NCBI GenBank assembly: GCA_020846745.1
Contig: JADLDI010000062.1
Coordinates: forward strand, 1-64,000
Source: Bryobacterales bacterium
GTDB lineage: Bacteria > Acidobacteriota > Terriglobia > Bryobacterales > Bryobacteraceae
Direction of reading: 5' to 3'
Length of the DNA stretch: 64,000 nucleotides
Below, piece by piece: positions 18,613 through 27,646 of the stretch (position 1 is the first letter of the stretch; every line of letters starts with the position of its first letter). The notes under the pieces are model-generated. The model had not been told where the DNA came from and searched no databases. It saw only the letters and a program-made list of their open reading frames with translations. Position numbers and translations under genes: made by a program.

Positions 18613-18777
18613 TTACAACGATTTTAAAGGTAGCGTAAGCACTTCTTGAAACGCTTCCAATTGCGGTTCAAGTATGTACCACCCGCTCATTTCGACCTGC
18701 CTCGCGACAGCGTCGGTTTCCAGGGCCAATGCGGCAGGTTGGCGGGCAAGATCATTCAGCGGAATCGTCAACGTCAT
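18613..18777 (-). pseudogene. truncated DegT/DnrJ/EryC1/StrS aminotransferase (N-terminal stump)
   Basis: This is a 54-codon frame. The ATG at 18777 overlaps the wecG stop as ATGA, indicating translational coupling. The first 45 residues match the N-terminus of sugar aminotransferases (IPLNDLARQ, then SGWYILEPQLEAFQE, where the family usually has SGWYILGPEVEAFE). The sequence then runs into an unrelated tail (VLTLPLKSL) and stops. About 320 residues, including the PLP-binding lysine, are missing. The locus therefore seems to have lost a sugar aminotransferase by deletion, leaving a short coupled frame. Confidence 0.72.
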
Positions 18778-19562
18778 TTCGGAAGAGGCCGCCGCATAAG
18801 AGCTGCAAGCAGCAAGACGATGAATCGTGGATTCTCGGTCAAGTACCGGCGCCAGAGCCTTCGAGGCTCAGTGACCAGGCGGAACAACCACTCGAGTCCA
18901 CTTTGCCCAATCCATCGTGGGGCCTGGACTTTCGATCCGGAGAGGAAGTCGAACGCGGCGCCAACGCCTACCATTGCGGCGTTAATCCGCCCACGATGAG
19001 CGGCCATCCATCGCTCCTGTTTGGGACTTCCCAACCCAACAAATACCAGCCCGGCGCCGGAAGAGTTTATCTCGCTTGTCAGCCATTGATCCTCTTCGGG
19101 TGTCAGAGGGCGGAATGGCGGAGAATAAGCAAACGCGATGTGCAGATCCGGATGCCGCGCTTGCACGGCCATTTTCAAGCGTTCGAGCACTTCTGAGGCA
19201 CCGCCATAGAGAGCTACTGGGATGCGCAAGCGTTCAGCGTCAGCCAGGAGATAAAGCATCAAATCAGGACCATAAACGCGGCTTGCCTTCCGGATTCCGA
19301 ACAGCCGGAGTGCCCAAACAAGCGGCATTCCGTCGGGCGTCACTAGATCGGCCGCTGCCATGATCAGGCGAAAATCATCGTCATCATACGCCCGAATCAC
19401 GTTGTTGACAGTCGACACGCACACATACCGGGACTCGCGAGCTCGCGCCCAGCCGATGATGCGTGCTGTGGCATCGTCATAACTGGTCGCATCAACTCGT
19501 ATGCTGATAACCTGTGCGGAAGCAACGCCATTCACGAAACTTTCCTGGCTAGTTCCTGCCAT
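18774..19562 (-). CDS. WecG/TagA/CpsF family glycosyltransferase
   Basis: The 262-aa protein (from the ATG at 19562) matches the WecG/TagA family (GT26), which adds a sugar such as ManNAc or its uronic acid to a lipid-linked acceptor. Motifs seen are TVNNVIRAYDD, DLVTPDGMPLVWALRLFG, the central VYGPDLM, VALYGGASEVLERL, VFVGLGSPKQERWM and VGVGAAFDFLSGSKVQAPRW. The longer frame from 19592 adds ten residues without similarity. It overlaps the upstream glycosyltransferase by 14 nt and the truncated aminotransferase by 4 nt. Confidence 0.9.
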   Translation of the reverse strand: MAGTSQESFVNGVASAQVISIRVDATSYDDATARIIGWARARESRYVCVSTVNNVIRAYDDDDFRLIMAAADLVTPDGMPLVWALRLFGIRKASRVYGPDLMLYLLADAERLRIPVALYGGASEVLERLKMAVQARHPDLHIAFAYSPPFRPLTPEEDQWLTSEINSSGAGLVFVGLGSPKQERWMAAHRGRINAAMVGVGAAFDFLSGSKVQAPRWIGQSGLEWLFRLVTEPRRLWRRYLTENPRFIVLLLAALMRRPLPK

Positions 19563-20772
19563 CGTGCTGGGGGACCACCCTGTCGAGATCACTTACGTTC
19601 GGAACAGCTCTTTGGCGAATGGCTCGACGATACAATTCCACAAGAAACTGCGTGTTCGCCGCTCCGGTGTACTGCTCAACGAAGCGCTTTCGGGCATTGC
19701 GGCCCATTTCTTGCATGTTGCGGCAATCCCCTAGGGCTGTGACAACCGTCTTCACCAACTCGGAGCGATCAGATACGTCGAAGTGGTAACCGTTTCGTCC
19801 GTGCTCGACCAACTCCGCTAAAGCGCCGCCTTGCGGCACGATTGCCGGGGTGCCTTTCGCAAACGCCTCCAAAATAACCAGTCCGAAGGTCTCGTACCAC
19901 AGGGAAGGCGCGATTAGCACACTCGCCTCGCCCATCAGGTGCAAAACCTCGGACGAGGATCTGTGCCCCAGCCATTCAATCCAGGGCATTTCCCGCACTG
20001 CTTCCGCGACAAGTGGAGCAAAGGGGCCGTCACCCACAACTTTGAGCCGAACTGACGGTCCCAGGCTGCGCCAGGCATCGAAAAGCACGTTCAACCCCTT
20101 CTCTTCCGACAACCGGCCTACAAAGAGACAATACTTGCCACGGTGGTCGCCGGGCCCGGGGTCGGGATGAACAAACGCAGGCTTCACCGCGATTCGCTTC
20201 GCTTCAAATCCCGCTTGCACGTACTTATCCCTGCAAAACTTACTAGGTGCAATATAGAGATCGACCATTTTGGTCCAAGTACGAACCCAGCGGTGAACCG
20301 ACAACATAGCGGCTACGGAAGCGCTGGAAAAATATCCTTGCCGGTAACATCTGTGAACTACGCCGCGCAACGGCAGTGCGGTATTGATGCACGACTCACA
20401 AACCTTCCCCTCTCGGAACAGCAGGCCATTCGAGCACAGGAGCCGGTAGTTATGCAGCGTTTGTACGACTGGCACACCCGCGGCTCTCGCCGAATAATAG
20501 ACAGATGGGGAAATCAGCGGAAACGTGTTGTGACAATGGACTACTTCGCAATTCGTTTCACGAATCAACTCACCGATCCGCCGGTAGATCCCGTGCGCCC
20601 AAATCGCGGAGAAACCCGCGCAAACGAGCCTGGCAGGGGTAATTAGATTGTTATCTAGTTGAAAACGATGAACGACGTGTCCGCCCTCTTCTAACAGGCG
20701 GCACTCCCTTTCGTAAACTATGTCTTCCCCTCCCCGCTCTTTGTACGAATTGTGAACTGCAAGAATAGTCAC
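19549..20772 (-). CDS. glycosyltransferase family 4
   Basis: The 407-aa GT-B protein begins ILAVHNSYKERGGEDIVYERECRLLEEGGH. It carries a CESC pair near residue 126 and has the C-terminal donor-binding pattern ETFGLVILEAFAKGTPAIVP, which supplies the EX7E motif. GRLSEEKGLNVLFDAW begins the second Rossmann domain. It closely resembles the transferase at 21793-23013, including the GEDIV N-terminus and the cysteine pair, and the two probably arose by duplication. It likely adds a hexose to the lipid-linked repeat unit on the cytoplasmic side. Confidence 0.9.
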   Translation of the reverse strand: MTILAVHNSYKERGGEDIVYERECRLLEEGGHVVHRFQLDNNLITPARLVCAGFSAIWAHGIYRRIGELIRETNCEVVHCHNTFPLISPSVYYSARAAGVPVVQTLHNYRLLCSNGLLFREGKVCESCINTALPLRGVVHRCYRQGYFSSASVAAMLSVHRWVRTWTKMVDLYIAPSKFCRDKYVQAGFEAKRIAVKPAFVHPDPGPGDHRGKYCLFVGRLSEEKGLNVLFDAWRSLGPSVRLKVVGDGPFAPLVAEAVREMPWIEWLGHRSSSEVLHLMGEASVLIAPSLWYETFGLVILEAFAKGTPAIVPQGGALAELVEHGRNGYHFDVSDRSELVKTVVTALGDCRNMQEMGRNARKRFVEQYTGAANTQFLVELYRRAIRQRAVPNVSDLDRVVPQHDGRN

Positions 20773-20788
20773 GCATCAATGTTCCCGT

Positions 20789-21796
20789 CTATAAATAGTG
20801 CTGACGATGCATTCTGTAGTAGTCGATCGTTTGACTCAGTCCTTCGCGCAGACTGGTTTGCGGCTTCCACCCGAGCGCCTCCCGAATCGACTCGTCGTTA
20901 GCGTAGTAGTCACCGATGTCGATGCGCTTTCTGTCGGCCGGGAAAGACCGCTCAATGTAAGTTCCGCCCCCAGCAATGTCAACCAGTAGATCGCCCAACC
21001 GCTTGAGGCTGATTGGCCCGTCACCGCCGAGATTGAAAACTCGGCCATTTACCGATTCGTTTGCCGCAGCCAGCAGGAATGCCTCAACGGCGTCATCCAC
21101 AAACGTAAAATCGCGGAGTTGGCCGCCCTCCCAAATTTCAAATGACTTGTTTTCCAGTAAGAGGCGGATCCAGATACCCAGAAAAGTCTGGCGTGCGTCT
21201 TTAATACGCATTCGCGGGCCATATGTATTCCCTAATCGCAACGCACAGGCGGAAATACCGTAGACGTTGTGATACAAAATGTGAAACCACTCACCCGCCA
21301 TTTTGTTGATGCCATTCACGTCCACTGGTCGTAAGATATGATTCTCGTCAACTGGCAGATAGTCTGGTTTCCCGTATATCTGGCGAGTGCTAGCGAATAC
21401 AATGCGGATACCAGGATTGTACTTGCGGCAAGTTTCTAAGATCGACAGCTGTGAACGGCAATTGATTTCAAGGTCTGTGTATGGATCCAGCATAGAATCC
21501 ATATGACTCGTCTGGCCCGCCAGGTTGAATAGATAGTCGTGCCCTTGCACCAGATACCGAAAGCTGTGCTCGTCGCGAACATCGGAAATATTAACCTGAA
21601 CAGCGTCGCTAAACTCGTGAATATTGAAAAGGTTTCCACCATACTCGGGAATCAGGCTATCCACCAGCAGGACACGGGCTCCTAGTCGCACCAACCGATG
21701 AGCCATCGTTGAGCCAATGAAGCCGAGCCCACCGGTAATAAGGACGCGCTTACCGGAAAAAGCCGCTTCAAACTGTTTCGACGTTGCAGAGTTCAT
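20789..21796 (-). CDS. NAD-dependent epimerase/dehydratase (extended SDR) with altered catalytic Tyr
   Basis: The 335-aa protein has the NAD-binding TGGLGFIG loop at residues 21-28, FNLAGQTSH, RIVFASTRQIYGKP and a C-terminal substrate domain (LRDFTFVDDAVEAFLLA, VFNLGGDGPISL). The usual YxxxK catalytic pair reads NGINK, so the lysine (165) is kept but Asn161 stands where the tyrosine is expected. The reaction may differ from a standard nucleotide-sugar epimerase. The gene overlaps the preceding glycosyltransferase by 4 nt. The role is presumably nucleotide-sugar synthesis for the polysaccharide. Confidence 0.85.
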   Translation of the reverse strand: MNSATSKQFEAAFSGKRVLITGGLGFIGSTMAHRLVRLGARVLLVDSLIPEYGGNLFNIHEFSDAVQVNISDVRDEHSFRYLVQGHDYLFNLAGQTSHMDSMLDPYTDLEINCRSQLSILETCRKYNPGIRIVFASTRQIYGKPDYLPVDENHILRPVDVNGINKMAGEWFHILYHNVYGISACALRLGNTYGPRMRIKDARQTFLGIWIRLLLENKSFEIWEGGQLRDFTFVDDAVEAFLLAAANESVNGRVFNLGGDGPISLKRLGDLLVDIAGGGTYIERSFPADRKRIDIGDYYANDESIREALGWKPQTSLREGLSQTIDYYRMHRQHYL

Positions 21797-23013
21797 GCCC
21801 TCGGCACCTCTTCAAGCGTAGGCAAGTCCACTCGCATTTTCTTGTCGGACACAAATGCGATTACATCCCGGAGCCCCTCAACGCGCCGTTCGGAAGTAAA
21901 CTCCTCCTCGGCCACGCGCCGCGCGTTCCGCCCGAGCGAAGTCCGTAGATCCTCGTCATTTATGAGCCTTTGAATTTGAGCGGCCAGATCTGCCGCATCC
22001 CCGGTCGAAAAGAGTAATCCATTCGACAGGTGTGTTACTGCCTCTGCGAGTCCGTCGATGTCGGAAGCGATCACCGGCTTGCCACAGGCAAACGCCTGCT
22101 GCAGAATCACCGGACAATTGTCATACCACTGACTCGGAATCAAGACGGCACGAGCCCCTGCCACAACGGGGAGAAGGTCCGGACCATAGCGCGGTCCCAT
22201 GAATGTGACGTTAGACAGCTTGCGCTCTGCAGCGTAAAGCCTGGCAGCATTTTCCGCTTCGCCGCCGCCCACAACCACCAGACGCGCCTGTGGCATCATT
22301 TCGAATGCGCGCAGAGCCGTGAAGATTCCCTTTTCGTTGACTATCCGACCTGCGAATAGAAAGTAGTCGGCGTGAGTGTATGAAGGACTGTATTGACTTA
22401 CATCAAACGGATTGTGCATTGTGAACATCTGCTGGACTGGGTAACCGGCCTCGACGAGTTTGCGTTTCAGGAAGTTGTCCGGGACGATGTAAGCGGAGAT
22501 CGCCTTTTTCATGTCTCCCAGATGCCGATGCAGCGCAAGGGAGCCGGCGTAAAGAGCGCTGACACCGATGCTATTTCGAAAGCAGCGATATCGTACAGCG
22601 TGGAGGTAGTTACCGTGAACACATCGTTCGCACACTCTCCCCTGTGTGTACAATGTCGCATTGGGGCAGACGAGCCGATAATTGTAAACGAGTTGGATGA
22701 CCGGTACTTGGAGTTGCCGGAGAGCGTAATAGATCGATGGAGATATTAGTGGAAAGACGTTTTGGACGAGCGCGACATCGGGGCGCTCCTTCTCAACCAC
22801 TTGTTTGATTTCCCTGACCGTACGTCGGGAATAGATCGTGTCAGACGCGCAGGCTATATATTGAAGGGCGTTATATGATTGGATTTCGGTATTGTTACGT
22901 GCGTACTCCGCAACCTCATAGCCTGCGGCGCGCAAGAGGTTGATGTCTGCGCGGATAACAATATCCTCGCCAGACGTCATCGTGTAATAGTTGTGACAGA
23001 TCAGGACTTTCAC
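21793..23013 (-). CDS. glycosyltransferase family 4 with degenerate EX7E motif
   Basis: The 406-aa GT-B protein starts VLICHNYYTMTSGEDIVIRADINLLRAAG and resembles the transferase at 19549-20772, including a CERC pair at 128-131. The C-terminal domain has GRIVNEKGIFTALRAF. The donor-site motif reads DNCPVILQQAFACGKPVI, with Asp298 and Gln306 in place of the two conserved glutamates, so donor specificity or activity may differ. It overlaps both neighbours by 4 nt, which places it firmly in the polysaccharide operon. Confidence 0.88.
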   Translation of the reverse strand: MKVLICHNYYTMTSGEDIVIRADINLLRAAGYEVAEYARNNTEIQSYNALQYIACASDTIYSRRTVREIKQVVEKERPDVALVQNVFPLISPSIYYALRQLQVPVIQLVYNYRLVCPNATLYTQGRVCERCVHGNYLHAVRYRCFRNSIGVSALYAGSLALHRHLGDMKKAISAYIVPDNFLKRKLVEAGYPVQQMFTMHNPFDVSQYSPSYTHADYFLFAGRIVNEKGIFTALRAFEMMPQARLVVVGGGEAENAARLYAAERKLSNVTFMGPRYGPDLLPVVAGARAVLIPSQWYDNCPVILQQAFACGKPVIASDIDGLAEAVTHLSNGLLFSTGDAADLAAQIQRLINDEDLRTSLGRNARRVAEEEFTSERRVEGLRDVIAFVSDKKMRVDLPTLEEVPRA

Positions 23014-23849
23014 AAAAAGTCTTTATCATTCCGCAGACACAAATAGGACAGACCGCGAATAGCGCCGCGTGGCGTAACGTGGTCCGCCGATTCGTCACGG
23101 TAGCGTGCAATGATCCGGTAGTCCTTGCCTACTTCCTTTTCGAAGCTGGCGCGGTTTATGATTGTCAGCGGATAGGCAACCGTGGAGTCCCGGAAACCCC
23201 TGGGCAGCGGACCGGGGCCGTTATTCGACAGCCTGCTTTTCTGTACCACCGTGAACGGTTCGCCATCTGTTAGAGAAAGACGCGTAAGGGCCACCAAGTG
23301 CGCATTTACACGAAGGAGTTCGCCTAAGGTTGCTTGTGGCGACGGAAGATATTGCAGAGTGCCTGAGCTATGAAGTAAGTCGACTCCGCCGAGTAACTCT
23401 TGAGCCGCCGTCACATTCCTCGCGAACGTCAAGCAAGTGTCCGCCAGAAGACTCCCCTGCTCGATCATCGCATCGGTCTCCACTACACACCACCTAAACC
23501 TCAGGCCAGGGGCAAGTTGGCGCGCTAAGAAGTAATGCGCTCCGCACGCGCCGCCGAAATCAAGGACCCGAATATCAGACGCATTCGGAAGAAGGAGCCG
23601 CGCAATAAGAGAGATTAGCGGGATACCAGCGCGGGTAGTGGGTGACATACTGGATTCACACAGGTCGCGGTCCGTCCTGATCTTCTCTGTCTTCGCCCGC
23701 ACAACGGCCGCGATGAGCGCGCTTTCGTATCCGCCTCGGGGACATTGCTGTAGCGCTTCCGAAAAACCTGGATAGACGCGTGCATTCCGGCGGTACGTGC
23801 GTGAGACCTCCTTTCGAAGGCGGTTCAGTAAAGCGGTGGTCGTTTGCAT
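23010..23849 (-). CDS. putative methyltransferase, TIGR04325 family
   Basis: The 279-aa protein fits the TIGR04325 group found in surface polysaccharide loci. It has YPGFSEALQQCPRGGYES near the N-terminus, a SAM-binding-like VLDFGGACGAHYFLARQL, VDLLHSSGTLQYLP, and the LTRLSLTDGEPFTVVQ segment. The acceptor is not known; methylation of a sugar in the repeat unit is the likely role. It overlaps the downstream glycosyltransferase by 4 nt. Confidence 0.82.
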   Translation of the reverse strand: MQTTTALLNRLRKEVSRTYRRNARVYPGFSEALQQCPRGGYESALIAAVVRAKTEKIRTDRDLCESSMSPTTRAGIPLISLIARLLLPNASDIRVLDFGGACGAHYFLARQLAPGLRFRWCVVETDAMIEQGSLLADTCLTFARNVTAAQELLGGVDLLHSSGTLQYLPSPQATLGELLRVNAHLVALTRLSLTDGEPFTVVQKSRLSNNGPGPLPRGFRDSTVAYPLTIINRASFEKEVGKDYRIIARYRDESADHVTPRGAIRGLSYLCLRNDKDFL

Positions 23850-23927
23850 GGTTACCTGTGTTCGGGTAAGTGGCCAAAGGCTCGTTCGGCCGGGTGGATA
23901 GCTCGGACAGGAGCGCGGTGGCGCGAT

Positions 23928-25082
23928 TCAGTGACGGCTCTTCTGTTGGTGCGTACGCATTGCGTAGTCGATGGCGGCCCGAAACCCCTGAACCATTTGC
24001 TCATTATCCCAACCGGCGATTGTGCGCCGAGCCCCGTCAGAAAGCTGGTCACGAAGCGTCGCATCACTCAATATTCGCGTTATGGCTTTTGCCAGCGCTG
24101 CTGCGTTCCGCTCAGGAACAACGAAACCGTTTACGCCGTCCTGTACTAACCCGCCAGCCGCCGCGCCGACGGCATCGGTCGCAATAACAGGTACGCCTTG
24201 ATTGAAGGCCTCGTTCACCACCAATCCCCAAGTTTCCTTCCCAGTGGGTACGGTGATCGATGGAAGCACAAATACGTCGGCCATCGCGTAGAACGTCGGT
24301 GCAACCTCAATCGGGGCGTACCCGGCAAACTTCACTCTTCCGCCTATTCCCAACTCGACAGCGCGCTTCGCCAGCGCGGCTTGTTCCGAGCCGGCGCCGG
24401 CAAGCACCAGATACGCCCCGTGTTGGTTGATCTGACTGAACGCCTGCAGCAAGTAGCCCAGCCCCTTTACGGTCTCTAGCCGGCCGAGGTATAGAACAAC
24501 CGGCGCATCCCCAGGGATGCCGAGCCTATTCCGCAAGCCGCTGGTCTCTTCGGGACGAACGGATCGATCATACGCGGCGTTATCCACGGCGTGCGCCGCT
24601 ACGAAAATTCGTTGCGCATCCACACCTCTTGAAACCAGGAATCGCTTCACATGTTCACCGTAGACCACTACCGCATCGGCATGACTATATATGTACGTAG
24701 CGATGAATGATGCGGCCCTGTGGAACGGAGTATCGAGAAACGACCAAATACCTGTCCATAGAACAAACGGGCGACGCCGCAGCCTCGCTGCGAGATATGC
24801 AGCCGGCAGCGCAAATCTGCCATTGATGCACTTCAAAACTACATCGAACTTTCCATACAAGAGCTTAGTAAGCAGTGCAGGCGTAATCCGCGTGCCGGCC
24901 ATCGAAATGCCCGAGAGGTACTCGTAACTAAAATCGCCTGCCCGCGTACCGTGACGACGTTGCCAGTACCATTCGTCGCCACCGGAAAAGAAAAGGTAAT
25001 GCACGTCGTAATATTTCGCCAGAGTCTCAAATGTCTTGACACGATAGTGTGATGCGAAGTTGGTTACGAATGCGACTCTCAC
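23928..25082 (-). CDS. glycosyltransferase family 4
   Basis: From the GTG at 25082 the product is 384 aa and begins directly with the first Rossmann strand (VRVAFVTNFASHYRVKTFETLAKYY). The second domain shows LYLGRLETVKGLGYLLQAF and the EX7E-type ETWGLVVNEAFNQGVPVIATDAVG. The frame is open to an ATG at 25205, but those 41 residues lack family similarity. A GAAGG lies 8 nt before the GTG. It is separated from the neighbouring methyltransferase by 78 nt. Confidence 0.87.
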   Translation of the reverse strand: MRVAFVTNFASHYRVKTFETLAKYYDVHYLFFSGGDEWYWQRRHGTRAGDFSYEYLSGISMAGTRITPALLTKLLYGKFDVVLKCINGRFALPAAYLAARLRRRPFVLWTGIWSFLDTPFHRAASFIATYIYSHADAVVVYGEHVKRFLVSRGVDAQRIFVAAHAVDNAAYDRSVRPEETSGLRNRLGIPGDAPVVLYLGRLETVKGLGYLLQAFSQINQHGAYLVLAGAGSEQAALAKRAVELGIGGRVKFAGYAPIEVAPTFYAMADVFVLPSITVPTGKETWGLVVNEAFNQGVPVIATDAVGAAAGGLVQDGVNGFVVPERNAAALAKAITRILSDATLRDQLSDGARRTIAGWDNEQMVQGFRAAIDYAMRTHQQKSRH

Positions 25083-25286
25083 CTCGGTTACCTTCGAAAA
25101 ACCATCTTCCGAGCCGACCGCTGTTGGTGTTTCACAGGCATACACGCCTGCATTGCAAAGGTGGATGTTGCACGACTTTATTGGTGCCGCGTGGTTCGAC
25201 TGCATCTCTGCTTAGTATTGACTTCCGAGATATACATGCAAGCGGACACGAGTGTCCGACGAAAGGCAGAATCGGATCAATGACCA

Positions 25287-26123
25287 TCATCGACCGACCA
25301 GGACCCGCCAGTACGGCGATGGCCAGTATAGGAATGCACGGAGACCAGCATGTGTCCACAAAAGCCGCCACCAATCGCCCGGGGGCAGCCCTTTCCGACT
25401 CACAAGAGTCGCCCATCGCTGACGTCTCGGGAGTGCGCGATTGCGCCACGACTGCAGCGGCGGATGGCTAGCGCACTCAGCTATATACCCAGCTACTATC
25501 AAGTTTTGAACACCTTTGCGCTTTGCCAGCAACCCGTAATCTGTGTCACCCATCGCATGTTTGAATGGCCGCATGACACCAACGAGCCGGAAAGCAGCTC
25601 GAGTCACAAGGACGCAGTTCCCGTTAAAGGTATCACAGGCCTTAACACCATTGATGTCGGGCAGGACTGGTGCTAACTGCGCCGGATGGTGGCCACTCCC
25701 GGTCAGAACGTGCCCTCCGTACGTGTGTTGCTTGGTCACGGGATCGCAGCAAGAACCAACTGCAATTACAGCTCGAGTCCAATCGTTATTCGTTGTTGCG
25801 AGCAACGCCGCTAATGAGCCGGGATTCAGGACAACATCATCGTTCAGCCAAAGGTAAAACTCGGGATCTGATGTCTCCGCGGTCTTCCAGGCCCTGCGTA
25901 CACCTTCACACCAGAAAAGCATTCCGGTGCCTGGGATAATGGTTACCGTAGGAAATGCTTCGCGAACAGCCCCTTCAGTTCCATCTGTACTGCCGTCATC
26001 AACCAAGTAAACTCGAAGTGCTAGCGACTCTGGAAGGGTCTGGGCAAACAGCGATTGAAGACACCGCAATGTCATGCGTCTGCGGTTGTGGCACGTCATA
26101 AGTACTGCAATCGAGTAGCTCAT
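25287..26123 (-). CDS. glycosyltransferase family 2
   Basis: From the ATG at 26123 the product is 278 aa. It starts with SIAVLMTCHNRRRMTLRCLQSLF and has the nucleotide-binding DDGSTDGT and the metal-binding YLWLNDDVVLNP. FNGNCVLVTRAAFRLVG and MGDTDYGLLAKRKG match the acceptor side of rhamnosyltransferase-like GT2 proteins. The frame extends to 26198, next to the polymerase stop, but the extra 25 residues do not match. It lies in the middle of the exopolysaccharide operon. Confidence 0.87.
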   Translation of the reverse strand: MSYSIAVLMTCHNRRRMTLRCLQSLFAQTLPESLALRVYLVDDGSTDGTEGAVREAFPTVTIIPGTGMLFWCEGVRRAWKTAETSDPEFYLWLNDDVVLNPGSLAALLATTNNDWTRAVIAVGSCCDPVTKQHTYGGHVLTGSGHHPAQLAPVLPDINGVKACDTFNGNCVLVTRAAFRLVGVMRPFKHAMGDTDYGLLAKRKGVQNLIVAGYIAECASHPPLQSWRNRALPRRQRWATLVSRKGLPPGDWWRLLWTHAGLRAFLYWPSPYWRVLVGR

Positions 26124-26198
26124 TGCTTGAACGTTGTCGCTCACACTCGCCCGTGAGATGGGGGCGGATCCCCTATCACAGTTGGCACAAGAAAGCAT

Positions 26199-27398
26199 TT
26201 AGCAATGTGTGCCAACATAGCTATGTGCCCGGGCGCGCGACATATTTCTCAAGAATGCCGACCGCGGCTCGCGATCAGGACGTAAATGCAATGCCAGCGC
26301 CTGAAGGAAAAGTATCCACATGCCCGCTTGCACCATGTCGAGAATCGAAGCTGACTGACCGTAAACGTACACCGTTGTGAAAACCCCTGCCCATAAAGCC
26401 AAACCCAACACCTGTTCGTCGCCGCTCATTTTTGCTAGCTGTCGAAAAGTCTTTACTTGGGCGGTGGTAATTAGGACCAACCACGCAACGGCTACGATGA
26501 TTCCAAACTGGAGTATCAGATACGCGAAGAAGTTGTGCACTACTTGCACCTGAGAAAACTGCACCATATAATTCAACGTGCCACCGCCCGAAAGCAACAC
26601 GAACGGATCTGACTGCAAGAATGCAATGCTGCTTGCCACCATATTGATGCGGCCCTCACCGGTGCCCAAATCGTCCCATGACATTACTCCCGTGCCGAGG
26701 ACAGCGATCGCAAGTGAAACTCCTGCTAGCAACACTGCGCCTACTAGGATGGCACGAAACCTTACTCGTGCAACAGATCTCAAAGTAAGCGGAGCGCCTA
26801 GTGCTAAAGATAAAATACTTCCCCGTGAGAAGGTAAAGACTAACCCACATATTAGGATCAACGTTACAGTTCTCCAGGCTAACTTACCGACCCTGGACAT
26901 TGCCGTCATCCTACTGAGGGCAAATGACATCAAAATAGGAGGCACCAGGTATGATGCCAGATTGTTCACGCCGGCATATAGCCCAGCCGGCAATGTGTCC
27001 CTAATTCCAAGTAACGAGCCAATGAAGGATTGCCTAATTCGTGCCACCTTCCAAGCCTCACTTGCGAGGCTGTCGGGCTCGTGAAACCACACGTATTGGC
27101 TGGTGAAGTACTGGAGCATCCCCAATGAAGCGTTTATCGCAGCAATCATGACGTACACCTTAACAAGAACCACAACATCCTTCCGTGAGAAAGGAACGGA
27201 TAGAAGCACCACAAAGAAGAGACAAGGGAGCACTAGATCGCGATAAACACTCATTGCATGCTTTGTGTCCGGCGCGGCGATTACGCTCGTAATCCCAAAC
27301 AAGATAATGGTGGCCAGAACGATTGAGTTTTTTGGATCGCGGCTTCTATTTCGTCCGTTGCGTGAACGGACGAAAAGTGCGAGGACCGTAAGTGGCAA
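26199..27398 (-). CDS. O-antigen ligase/polymerase-like membrane protein (probably 5'-disrupted)
   Basis: The 399 residues from the TTG at 27398 include about ten hydrophobic spans and a large loop with YVWFHEPDSLASEAWKVAR, then VFTFSRGSILSLALG, as in Wzy/WaaL-type proteins that join repeat units in the periplasm. The TTG is probably not the true start. The same frame stays open upstream for more than 80 codons and encodes another membrane helix and a hydrophilic N-terminus (see 27399-27646), yet contains no ATG, GTG or TTG there. The gene is most likely frameshifted near its start. A lower GC than the flanking genes is visible. Confidence 0.75.
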   Translation of the reverse strand: MPLTVLALFVRSRNGRNRSRDPKNSIVLATIILFGITSVIAAPDTKHAMSVYRDLVLPCLFFVVLLSVPFSRKDVVVLVKVYVMIAAINASLGMLQYFTSQYVWFHEPDSLASEAWKVARIRQSFIGSLLGIRDTLPAGLYAGVNNLASYLVPPILMSFALSRMTAMSRVGKLAWRTVTLILICGLVFTFSRGSILSLALGAPLTLRSVARVRFRAILVGAVLLAGVSLAIAVLGTGVMSWDDLGTGEGRINMVASSIAFLQSDPFVLLSGGGTLNYMVQFSQVQVVHNFFAYLILQFGIIVAVAWLVLITTAQVKTFRQLAKMSGDEQVLGLALWAGVFTTVYVYGQSASILDMVQAGMWILFLQALALHLRPDREPRSAFLRNMSRARAHSYVGTHC

Positions 27399-27646
27399 GG
27401 ATAGTTCTGCAAGAGTGAAGCTGAATGAGTCAAATCTGATGCGGTACTCGACTCCCAGGAGAGCGACGACGGGAAGTACAAATATGGCACACCAGGTTAC
27501 CGATTCCTTGCGATGAGATTCGGCTCTTGTCTGCCCTCCGGCGCTGAACGCCTCAATGTAGCGTGGAATAGAACGTATCAGGTGATTTTCCTCGAATCTT
27601 ACAGGTACGACTGATGGCGACGCACGATATTGCTGATCTGTGGCAT
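27399..27646 (-). other. 5' coding part of the polymerase gene, out of frame with its start
   Basis: The ATG at 27646 overlaps the stop of the FkbM gene as TGATG, a classic coupled start. It reads MPQISNIVRRHQSYL and then TAA. The frame shifted by one base reads on without stops as VRFEENHLIRSIPRYIEAFSA, then IFVLPVVALLGVEYRIRFD, and joins the polymerase frame. Restoring one base near 27605-27640 would give a polymerase with a normal cytoplasmic N-terminus and first membrane span. This is either a real mutation or a sequence error. Confidence 0.6.
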
